Below are positions 54,308 through 61,392 of a stretch of 64,000 nucleotides of DNA, one piece after another. Under the pieces are notes generated by a model. It was not told the origin of the DNA. It worked only from the letters and a program-made list of their open reading frames with translations, and made no database searches. Position 1 is the stretch's first letter, and the number at the start of each line of letters is the position of its first letter. The stretch is from the NCBI GenBank assembly GCA_036845225.1, contig DAIUEJ010000006.1, positions 1-64,000 on the forward strand, read 5' to 3'. Position numbers and translations under genes: made by a program. Origin of the DNA: FEN-680 sp036845225. Its GTDB lineage: Bacteria; Actinomycetota; Geothermincolia; Fen-727; Anoxymicrobiaceae.

Positions 54308-54550
54308 TCAGCGCTCGTGTCGTTGCTTTGCATAAGGATACAGCAACCGGTATCCCTCGTGACCAGCGAGTGCGCCTTGCACCTTTTCCACCTCGGCTTC
54401 GTTGACCAGAAGCGATATCCCGCATCCCGAGGAGAATTCGACGGGCGTCGGGATGACCGCCACAGTCACCATGGCAGCCTTCAGCTCTCGCTCCGCCTTC
54501 AGCGCGTGACTGGTCGAATCGAAGACCACGAGGCCGTAATGCTCTTCCAA
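54308..54550 (-). CDS. DUF3343 protein, putative Se/S carrier
   Basis: 80 residues from TTG 54550 (GGAAG seven bases upstream). EEHYGLVVFDSTSHALKAER and PTPVEFSSGCGISLL with its Cys match DUF3343. Members are often found beside selD and yedF. A longer reading frame up to 54745 exists, but the extra residues look non-coding. First gene of the selenium operon, 34 bases before selD. Confidence 0.8.
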   Translation of the reverse strand: MEEHYGLVVFDSTSHALKAERELKAAMVTVAVIPTPVEFSSGCGISLLVNEAEVEKVQGALAGHEGYRLLYPYAKQRHER

Positions 54551-54746
54551 CTCTCTGCTTCCGTTAGTGGGCTCATTAACACTGCTAATAGATTCTATCT
54601 GATTTTTGTTATGAGGTGCACCCGCGATCCGCGTGCGAGTGGCGGGAGAAAATGGTAACGAATCGGGGCACAGTCCTATGTACAGACGATTCGAAAGAGA
54701 AGAGGTCCAGATGGTTTCAGCTTCTTGCCAGATGCGCGTGGGCATA

Positions 54747-54777
54747 TTGACAAATTGGCTAACCCAATGCTTATAAT
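54747..54777 (+). promoter_or_regulatory. strong sigma70 promoter with internal palindrome, hydrogenase leader
   Basis: TTGACA (54747-54752) and TATAAT (54772-54777) are both perfect, with a 19-base spacer. The spacer holds ATTGG-N5-CCAAT (54754-54768), a palindrome with the T-N11-A layout of LysR boxes. A bound regulator could fix the long spacer, and the window has a LysR gene. Confidence 0.7.
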
Positions 54778-54804
54778 CTCACGATTATTTAAGTACCTAA
54801 TGAA

Positions 54805-54873
54805 TATGTCAGAAAGTGAGGGGGGCATCTCAAGCGATTGAGGAAATCGCAGGAGATGCCCCCTGACGACATG
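54805..54873 (+). ncRNA. structured 5' leader RNA of the hydrogenase operon
   Basis: Three stacked helices: ATGTC/GACAT (54806-54810 with 54868-54872); GGGGGCATCTC/GAGATGCCCCC (54821-54831 with 54853-54863, 11 perfect pairs); and GCGATT/AATCGC (54834-54839 with 54845-54850). Purine-rich internal loops separate them. The region is in the leader downstream of a strong promoter and 70 bases before a terminator. I do not recognise a known riboswitch. Confidence 0.55.
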
Positions 54874-54935
54874 AAGGATAGAAGGATTTTGACGGCTTGT
54901 CTGTTCAATATATTGGCGGCAGCGTTCAAATAGGG

Positions 54936-54962
54936 AATGCCCCTTCAGCGGGTATTTTTTTT
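54936..54962 (+). terminator. intrinsic terminator (attenuator) before the hydrogenase genes
   Basis: AATGCCC (54936-54942) pairs with GGGTATT (54950-54956), followed by a run of T to 54962. It lies between the promoter and the hydrogenase ribosome-binding site (AGGAGG near 54988), where it would block the operon unless relieved. ATGCCCC of its left arm (54937-54943) can also pair with GGGGCAT (54822-54828) of the upstream helix. Confidence 0.75.
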
Positions 54963-55001
54963 ATGAATTGTGAATGTCAGAACTACAGGAGGTGAAGGTT
55001 C

Positions 55002-56153
55002 TTGACGGGTAAAATGGTAACCAGGCGCCAGTTCCTGAAGCACGCTGGCGCAACGGCGGCCCTTTTAGGTCTGTCGGAAGCGATGATCCCGCAGCTGGCC
55101 AAAGCTCTCCAGGAGCTTGCCGCCGGGAAGCCCCCGATTATCTGGATACAGGGACAGAACTGTACGGGATGTTCCATCTCGTTCCTGAATTCCAATTATC
55201 CGGGCGTCGCAGAACTGGTGCTTGACAAGCTCTCCGTCCGCTATCACCCCAACGTGATGGCTGGCACCGGTCAGACTGCCGTTCAGGCGATCAAGGACAC
55301 AGTCGCAGCCGCTAAGGGCGGCAAGGGCTTCTACGTGTTGGTCGTCGAGGGCCCGGTCCCGACCAGTGAGAACGGCGAATACTGCACGTTCGGGCTGACC
55401 GACAAGACGAAGACTCTCGCGAACACCAACGTGCAGGTCCCGGGCGACAAGACCATCAACGAGTGGATGCAGGAGCTCGTGCCGGGCGCGGCCGCGGTCA
55501 TCGCGAACGGCAACTGCGCGGCGTTCGGTGGCATCCCCGCGGCGAACGCCTCAACGACCGGGTCCACACCGGTGAGCGAGGTAGTCGCCAAGATCGACCC
55601 CAAGAAGCCGATGGTCAACGTCGGCGGCTGCCCGTCCCACCCTGACTGGTTCGTGGGAACCGCGCTTCAGGCTCTCATCGCCCTGGGCGTGCTCCCGGGT
55701 GGAACACCGCTCAACCTGAACGAGAACAAGATGTCGAAGACTTTCTTCGGCCAGCTCATCCACGAGAACTGCGAGCGCCGCGCGTCTTTCGACGCGGGCC
55801 TGTTCCTCGAGGACTGGAATGACGCGAGCCCGGACATGAGGCTCTGCATGTTCAAGCAGGGCTGCAAGGGCCCGGTAACCTACGCGGACTGCCCCACCAG
55901 GCGCTGGAACTCGGCGGTTAACTGGTGTGTCGGAGCGAACGGTCCGTGCCACGGGTGCGCATCGCCCCAGTTCTATAAGGAACTCGCACCGCTCTACGAG
56001 CCCCTTCCGAACGTCAACTTCGCGGGCATAACCCCGGCGGCCGACGTTCTCGGCTGGGTCGCGGCTGGCGCGACCGCGGTCGGTGTCGGGGCGCATTACC
56101 TGTACAAACAACTGGGACACAAACTCGAAGAAGCCGAAGGTGGTGAGAAATAG
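55002..56153 (+). CDS. hyaA: [NiFe] hydrogenase small subunit, Tat-exported
   Basis: 383 residues from TTG 55002, with AGGAGG eight bases ahead. The signal is TRRQFLKHAGATAALLG. The proximal cluster ligands begin CTGCSISFLN, and further Cys groups occur (NVGGCPSHPDW, CKGPVTYADCP, CVGANGPCHGC). A C-terminal hydrophobic helix (GWVAAGATAVGVGAHYLY) anchors it to the membrane. This fits a group 1 uptake hydrogenase, oxidising H2 outside the membrane. Confidence 0.94.
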   Translation: MTGKMVTRRQFLKHAGATAALLGLSEAMIPQLAKALQELAAGKPPIIWIQGQNCTGCSISFLNSNYPGVAELVLDKLSVRYHPNVMAGTGQTAVQAIKDTVAAAKGGKGFYVLVVEGPVPTSENGEYCTFGLTDKTKTLANTNVQVPGDKTINEWMQELVPGAAAVIANGNCAAFGGIPAANASTTGSTPVSEVVAKIDPKKPMVNVGGCPSHPDWFVGTALQALIALGVLPGGTPLNLNENKMSKTFFGQLIHENCERRASFDAGLFLEDWNDASPDMRLCMFKQGCKGPVTYADCPTRRWNSAVNWCVGANGPCHGCASPQFYKELAPLYEPLPNVNFAGITPAADVLGWVAAGATAVGVGAHYLYKQLGHKLEEAEGGEK

Positions 56154-57733
56154 TGGCGCAAGTAATCAGTATCGACCCCGTAACCAGGATAGAGGGCCAT
56201 TTACGGATCGACGTCGAGGTCACCAACGGAGTGGTCACGGACGCCTGGTCCTCAGGCACTATGTTCCGCGGCTACGAGATGCTCATCCAGGGCAAGCACC
56301 CCTGGGACGCGCAGCAGGTCATGGAGCGCATATGCGGGGTCTGCCCCCTCGTGCACGGCACGGCGGCTTCTTACAACCTCGACTCCGCGATGGGTGTCAC
56401 TCTTCCCGACAACGCAAGGTTGATCCGCAACCTGGCACTGGGAGCGAACTTCATCCAGTCGCACATCCTGCACTTCTATCACCTGGTGGCACTGGACTAC
56501 ATCGACGTGACCGCGGTGCTGCAGTATTCAGGCAGCGACCCGGGGCTCAAGCTGCTGCGCGACAACGTCGCAGCGCTGGCGGCCACCAAGGACCTGTACC
56601 CGTTCCTGCCCCGCTACGCGGCGCCGGATTACATCGGCGAGGCCGGTGGGCCCGGGGACCCGAACCTGGCGACGGAGCTGGTGGGTCACTACGTGCAGGC
56701 TTTCGAGATGCGCAAGAAGGCCCAGGAGATGCTCACCATCTTCTACGGCCGCATGCCTTCGTTCGTGGGCACCATACCGGGCGGCGTGACCACGCCTCCG
56801 ACGCTCTCGAACATCGCTGCCTTCCGCTCGAGGCTGCACGACCTGCAGGCGTGGATCAACGATGTCTACGTCGCCGACGTCAAGGCGATCGCGACCATCC
56901 CCGCTTACTCCGCGTTCATCAAGGCCGGCGACTCCGGCGGAAACTTCCTGGCCTACGGCGGGTTCGACCAGAACCAGCGGGGCACTGAGAAGTACTTCCC
57001 GACGGGCGTCATCACGGACTACGGCGTGCTGTCACCGGGGCCGTTCGACGAGAAGCAGATAACAGAGTCGGTCAAGTACTCCTGGTACAACGACTCCACC
57101 GAAGGCCTACAGCCGGCGGTCGGCAAGACAGAGCCTCAGGTAGGAAAGGCCGGGGCGTACTCGTTCCTCAAGGCTCCGCGCCTTAACGGCAAGCCGATGG
57201 AGGTAGGCCCGCTGGCGCGCCAGCTTGTAAAGAAAGATCCGGCGTTCATGGCGCTGGCCACTGCGCTCGGGGTACTGACGCCGCCCGTGAAGTTCGGGAT
57301 CATCCCGAGGATCGGCGCGCGCGCCGTCGAGACACTGCTCATCTCCCTGGAGATGGACAAGTGGCTCGACCAGCTCACGCTGGGCATAGGCAAGAACATC
57401 TGGGACCCCAAGGGCCGCGACATTCCGAACTCGTCGAACGGCATGGGCCTCGTCGAGGGCCCGCGCGGCGCGCTCGGACACTGGATCACGATAAGCGACG
57501 GGAAGACCGGGAACTACCAGGCAGTCGTGCCGACGACGTGGAACGCGTCGCCGCGGGACAAGGCCGGGAACCGGGGCCCGATCGAGACCTCTCTCATCGG
57601 CATCCCCGTCCCGGACGTGACCAACCCGATCAACGTCGTGAGGTGCGTCCGGTCGTTCGACCCCTGCATCGCCTGCGCGGTGCACATCATCCATCCCGAG
57701 CACAATGGTGTCCTAGAATTCCGAGTGGTCTAA
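56153..57733 (+). CDS. hyaB: [NiFe] hydrogenase large subunit
   Basis: 526 residues from GTG 56153, overlapping the previous stop by one base. The nickel ligands are in RICGVCPLVHG (near 60) and DPCIACAVH near 502, followed by a 15-residue tail (IIHPEHNGVLEFRVV) to be removed by the HyaD protease encoded at 60904. The conserved cysteine in both motifs is Cys, not selenocysteine. It should be exported with the Tat signal of the small subunit. Confidence 0.95.
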   Translation: MAQVISIDPVTRIEGHLRIDVEVTNGVVTDAWSSGTMFRGYEMLIQGKHPWDAQQVMERICGVCPLVHGTAASYNLDSAMGVTLPDNARLIRNLALGANFIQSHILHFYHLVALDYIDVTAVLQYSGSDPGLKLLRDNVAALAATKDLYPFLPRYAAPDYIGEAGGPGDPNLATELVGHYVQAFEMRKKAQEMLTIFYGRMPSFVGTIPGGVTTPPTLSNIAAFRSRLHDLQAWINDVYVADVKAIATIPAYSAFIKAGDSGGNFLAYGGFDQNQRGTEKYFPTGVITDYGVLSPGPFDEKQITESVKYSWYNDSTEGLQPAVGKTEPQVGKAGAYSFLKAPRLNGKPMEVGPLARQLVKKDPAFMALATALGVLTPPVKFGIIPRIGARAVETLLISLEMDKWLDQLTLGIGKNIWDPKGRDIPNSSNGMGLVEGPRGALGHWITISDGKTGNYQAVVPTTWNASPRDKAGNRGPIETSLIGIPVPDVTNPINVVRCVRSFDPCIACAVHIIHPEHNGVLEFRVV

Positions 57734-57746
57734 AGGGGGTGTCCGT

Positions 57747-58250
57747 ATGAAGGAAAAGGAGAAAATCCACATTCCGGGGCCGGTCAAGGCCATATACTGG
57801 GCATACCTCGCAGTGCTTGCGTTCGTGCTCTACTCGGGGTTCTACCGGTTCCACATCTTCACCTCAGGATGGAGGTACCCCTGGAGCAACGCGCTCATGA
57901 TCGACATCAACTGGGTGTTCGTATGGGCGTTCGCGTTGCTGGCGGTCGTGTACATCTACTACGCGCTGCTCGGCAGGAAGAAGGGTAGCTGGACGGAGCC
58001 CCTGGGCATCTTCCGGATAATCCTCGCCCTGCTCGCCATATGGTTCTGGTTCCTCACCTTTGCGGTCAACTGGCCGTACGGTTTCCTGAGCGGGATGGTG
58101 AACATGTTCCACGGGGTCGCCGGGACCTGGAAGCTATACGAACTGACACTGTGGTTCATATTGCTGCTCAACGTAATCTACGTGTACGCTCGCTGGGCGA
58201 AATCCGAGAGGTTTCCCAGCGTCGTGCTCAAGAAGTCAGAGTCAGAGTAG
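57747..58250 (+). CDS. hydrogenase cytochrome-b-like membrane subunit
   Basis: 167 residues with four membrane helices (near 14-35, 50-72, 85-107 and 130-150). His residues in YRFHIFTSG and MVNMFHGVAG are candidates for haem binding. It is shorter than HyaC (about 235 residues), so it may be a reduced quinone- or partner-binding subunit. It lies 13 bases after hyaB and before the second rnfC. Confidence 0.75.
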   Translation: MKEKEKIHIPGPVKAIYWAYLAVLAFVLYSGFYRFHIFTSGWRYPWSNALMIDINWVFVWAFALLAVVYIYYALLGRKKGSWTEPLGIFRIILALLAIWFWFLTFAVNWPYGFLSGMVNMFHGVAGTWKLYELTLWFILLLNVIYVYARWAKSERFPSVVLKKSESE

Positions 58251-58263
58251 GAGGGTGGTCTGA

Positions 58264-59589
58264 TTGAGCAAACAACGCTTGAAGAGCTTCAAAGGAGGCA
58301 TTCACCCGCCTTACAACAAGGACCTTGCCTCCGGAAAAGCAATCGCACAGGCGCCGATTCCTGCTGAGCTGACCATCCCGTTGAATCAGCATATCGGCGC
58401 GCCAAACAGCCCGCTGGTCTCAGTGGGAGACAGGGTCTCGGTAGGGCAGAAGATAGGCGAGACGGACGCTTTCATCTCCGCCCCGGTCTTTTCCTCGGTC
58501 GCGGGCGTCGTCAAGGCGATAGAGGATATCCCGAACTTCACCGGGGCCAAGGTGAAGAGCGTGGTAATCACGGCTGATAAAGACCAGCCGGCCTGGCAGC
58601 CGAAGCCCGGCAAGCCGGTCGCCGAACTCACAGCGGACGACATCAAGAAGATCGCGCGCGACGCGGGCCTGGTGGGAATGGGTGGAGCGGCGTTCCCTAC
58701 GCACGTGAAGCTCAGCCCCCCCAAGGACAAGCCGGTCGACGTGGTCATCATAAACGCATGCGAATGCGAGCCGTTCCTGACCTGCGACCACAGGCTGATG
58801 CTGGAGAGGCCCGCAGACCTGGTCGCGGGACTCAAGCTGTTCATGAAGGCCGTCGGCGCGGAGCGCGGAGTGATCGGCATAGAGGCGAACAAGATGGACG
58901 CCGTCGAGAAGGTCAGCGCCGCCGCTTCGGCTGAGCCCAACATCGAGGTCGAGGTCCTCGAGGTCAAGTACCCGGAGGGCTCCGAGAAGCAGCTCATCAG
59001 CGCGGTCACGGGCCGCAAGGTGCCGCCGGGCAAGCTGCCCGCGGAGGTCGGCACGCTGGTGCAGAACGTCGGGACGGCCATCGCGATACACGAGGCCGCG
59101 ACCACGGGCAAGCCCCTCTACGAGAGGGTGCTCACCGTGACCGGCCAGGGCATCAAGAACCCTTCGAACTTCATGGCGAAGATCGGCACGCCGATCTCGG
59201 CGCTGATCGAGGCGGCAGGCGGGTTCGCAGGCAGCCCGGGCAAGCTCATCATGGGAGGCCCGATGACGGGCTTTGCCCAGGAAGAGCCCGTTGTGAACGT
59301 GGTAAAGGGAACGTCAGGGGTGCTCGCGCTTCCGCCGGAACTGGTGGACACCCGCGAGGAGCACGGCTGCGTGCGCTGCACAAAGTGCGTGGAAGCGTGC
59401 CCTATGTACCTGATGCCCAACTACATAGTCGAAGCAGTTCAGAAGGAAGAGTGGGAGAAGGCGGAGTTGTGGGGGTCGCTCGACTGCTATGAGTGCGGTT
59501 GCTGCTCCTACACCTGCCCCGCTTACATCCCCCACGTGGATTACGTCCGAAAAGCAAAAGCCCGGATCGCGGCTCTCAAGAAGAGATAG
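58264..59589 (+). CDS. rnfC: RnfC-like electron transport subunit (hydrogenase module)
   Basis: 441 residues from TTG 58264 (GGAGGG upstream). It repeats the plan of the gene at 45223: GGIHPPYNKD, GMGGAAFPTHVKLSPPKDK, CVRCTKCVEAC and CYECGCCSYTCP. Many stretches are near identical, such as NACECEPFLTCDHRLMLER, so the two copies split recently or were homogenised. It would link the hydrogenase to NADH or another soluble carrier, if its flavin site works as in Rnf. Confidence 0.9.
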   Translation: MSKQRLKSFKGGIHPPYNKDLASGKAIAQAPIPAELTIPLNQHIGAPNSPLVSVGDRVSVGQKIGETDAFISAPVFSSVAGVVKAIEDIPNFTGAKVKSVVITADKDQPAWQPKPGKPVAELTADDIKKIARDAGLVGMGGAAFPTHVKLSPPKDKPVDVVIINACECEPFLTCDHRLMLERPADLVAGLKLFMKAVGAERGVIGIEANKMDAVEKVSAAASAEPNIEVEVLEVKYPEGSEKQLISAVTGRKVPPGKLPAEVGTLVQNVGTAIAIHEAATTGKPLYERVLTVTGQGIKNPSNFMAKIGTPISALIEAAGGFAGSPGKLIMGGPMTGFAQEEPVVNVVKGTSGVLALPPELVDTREEHGCVRCTKCVEACPMYLMPNYIVEAVQKEEWEKAELWGSLDCYECGCCSYTCPAYIPHVDYVRKAKARIAALKKR

Positions 59590-59595
59590 GGAGGG

Positions 59596-60765
59596 ATGAA
59601 CGTGGCAGAGAAATTCATGTATACCGTCTCCCCCCATCTCCACGAGAAAGGGCAGACGATAGAACGGGGCATGTCCGACGTGCTTATCGCGCTGACGCCG
59701 GCGGCGATCATGGCGATAATCATCTTCGGATTCAATGCGTTTTACATAATGCTCGTGTCCTGCATAACGGCGGCTCTCTCAGAGCTGGTCATGCGGTGGA
59801 TACTGGGCAGGAAGCAGACGCTCCGCGACATGAGCGCGATGGTGACAGGTATTCTGTTCGCCTTCCTGCTGCCGCCTACAACCCCCCTCTGGGTTGTGGC
59901 GATCGGCGCCTTCCTGGCGGTCGCGGTTGCCAAGGAGCTGTTCGGCGGGCTGGGCAAGAACATCTTCAACCCCGCGCTCTTCGGGCGCGTGGCGCTGATG
60001 GTCTCCCCGCTCGCTTTTTACACGACCAAGTTCGTGAGGCCGTTCTTCTGGAAGTCGGTGGGGTTCTTCACACCGATACAGACGGCCATCAACAACGCGG
60101 TCTCCGGCAGGGCTGTCTATAAGGGCATCACCGGGACCGTCTACGCAAACGCCGTTTCCAGCGCGACACCGCTCTCTCTGTTGAAGAGCGGGCGTCTGCT
60201 CGCGACGACCGTGACGGGCCCGACCCCTGTCGGGGCGACCTGGATCACCTCCGCGGGAAGGCCGAGCTTCTGGTCGATGGTGCTGGGCTTCAAGGCCGGT
60301 AGCATCGGCGAGGTCTCGATCATCGCCCTGGTCATCGGCGCGACGTACCTCATCTACCGCAAGACGATCGACTGGCGGATCCCGGCGGGCATCTTCGGGG
60401 CTTTCATCCTGATAATGCTCGTCACCTGGAACCACCCCATCTACCAGATCTTCGGGGGCGGCATCTGGCTCGGAGCCTTCTTCATGGCGACCGACTGGAC
60501 GACGAGCCCGATGACCAGACGCGGTAAGTGGATCTACGGGATTGGAATCGGCGCCTTCATTGCGATGATCAGGCTCGTGAGCCCGCTGCCTGAGGGCGTG
60601 GCGATATCGATCCTGATCTGGAACGTGTGCACGCTGGTGATAGACCGCTACGTGGCCGAGCCCAAGTTCGGCGAGGTCAAGAAGCCGTGGTTCAACAGGG
60701 TGCCGGTGTTTCCCAGGCCGAAGCCGGTGATGGTCGAGCCGAAACCGGTCGAGGAGGAGGCATAG
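59596..60765 (+). CDS. rnfD: RnfD-like membrane subunit (hydrogenase module)
   Basis: 389 residues, about 68 longer than its partner at 46555, because of an insert near residues 135-200 and a longer Pro/Lys-rich tail. NAVSSATPLSLL holds the flavin-attachment Ser-Ala-Thr. About ten helices. The insert may be periplasmic. It is again paired with rnfC and no other Rnf genes. Confidence 0.88.
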   Translation: MNVAEKFMYTVSPHLHEKGQTIERGMSDVLIALTPAAIMAIIIFGFNAFYIMLVSCITAALSELVMRWILGRKQTLRDMSAMVTGILFAFLLPPTTPLWVVAIGAFLAVAVAKELFGGLGKNIFNPALFGRVALMVSPLAFYTTKFVRPFFWKSVGFFTPIQTAINNAVSGRAVYKGITGTVYANAVSSATPLSLLKSGRLLATTVTGPTPVGATWITSAGRPSFWSMVLGFKAGSIGEVSIIALVIGATYLIYRKTIDWRIPAGIFGAFILIMLVTWNHPIYQIFGGGIWLGAFFMATDWTTSPMTRRGKWIYGIGIGAFIAMIRLVSPLPEGVAISILIWNVCTLVIDRYVAEPKFGEVKKPWFNRVPVFPRPKPVMVEPKPVEEEA

Positions 60766-60814
60766 CCTTCAGCATGGCGCCGCGCGCGGCGCTGACATGA
60801 CGTAGCAAACGGTT

Positions 60815-60848
60815 GCGCCTCCGGGTTTCCGGAGGCGCGACTTTTTGT
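60815..60848 (+). terminator. intrinsic terminator after the hydrogenase module
   Basis: GCGCCTCCGG (60815-60824) pairs with CCGGAGGCGC (60829-60838) over ten bases with a GTTT loop, followed by GACTTTTTG. Confidence 0.9.
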
Positions 60849-60903
60849 GTATCCTTGAGTGGCATGTTCCGAGAGCCATCCGCGGGAAAATCCAGGCGGT
60901 TCT

Positions 60904-61392
60904 ATGTCTGATATCGTGGTCGTTGGGATAGGAAACCTCATAAAGACCGACGATGGAGTCGGCGTTCACGCGGTGCGGTACCTCGAGGGCAAGGTCCCCG
61001 AGGGAGTCGAGCTCGTCGAGGGCAGCATCTACTGCGCCGACCTCTTCAACATAATCGAGGGTAAACGCAAGGCCATCTTCATCGACGCCATCGACGCCGG
61101 CGAGGAGCCGGGGGCCATCTTCAGGTTCACGCCCGACGAGGTCAAGCAGAAGACCACCAGGCCCCTGTCCATCCATGACTTCGGCCTCTACGAGCTCATA
61201 CTCACCTCGAGGATGATGGGGCAGTGCCCCGAGGAGATCACGATCTTCGCTGTGCAGGTCGAGGAGACCGGGTTCGGCGACCGGTTGACCGAGCGGGTTG
61301 CGGCGGCCCTGCCCAGGGTGTGTGAGCTGGTGCTCTCCGAGATCGCCAGGCCCGCCGTTGCGAAGCTCGGGGGGGCCGATGAGAAGCCTTAG
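60904..61392 (+). CDS. hyaD: hydrogenase maturation endopeptidase
   Basis: 162 residues from ATG 60904. VVGIGNLIKTDDGVGVHAVR contains the nickel-binding Glu/Asp of the family (here Asp in the DDGVG loop), and SIHDFGLYELIL has the conserved His. It should cut the tail off the hydrogenase large subunit after nickel insertion. Longer frames start upstream but look non-coding. It overlaps hypF by 14 bases. Confidence 0.92.
   Translation: MSDIVVVGIGNLIKTDDGVGVHAVRYLEGKVPEGVELVEGSIYCADLFNIIEGKRKAIFIDAIDAGEEPGAIFRFTPDEVKQKTTRPLSIHDFGLYELILTSRMMGQCPEEITIFAVQVEETGFGDRLTERVAAALPRVCELVLSEIARPAVAKLGGADEKP

Larger units (their letters stand above)
54551..55001. other. 451-base divergent control region between the selenium and hydrogenase operons
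   Basis: No protein gene. It holds the plus-strand promoter (54747), its palindrome, the structured leader and the terminator listed separately. A promoter for the minus-strand selenium operon is not clear; a TAGAAT at about 54590 (minus strand) lacks a good -35. Confidence 0.6.

Noticed and set aside
54551..54745. N-terminal extension of the DUF3343 gene
   Set aside because: The extra 65 residues look non-coding, and a TTG at 54550 with a good ribosome-binding site gives the normal family length.
57655..57690. Selenocysteine in the hydrogenase large subunit
   Set aside because: The C-terminal nickel motif reads DPCIACAVH with TGC codons; no in-frame TGA is present, so this is a normal Cys enzyme.
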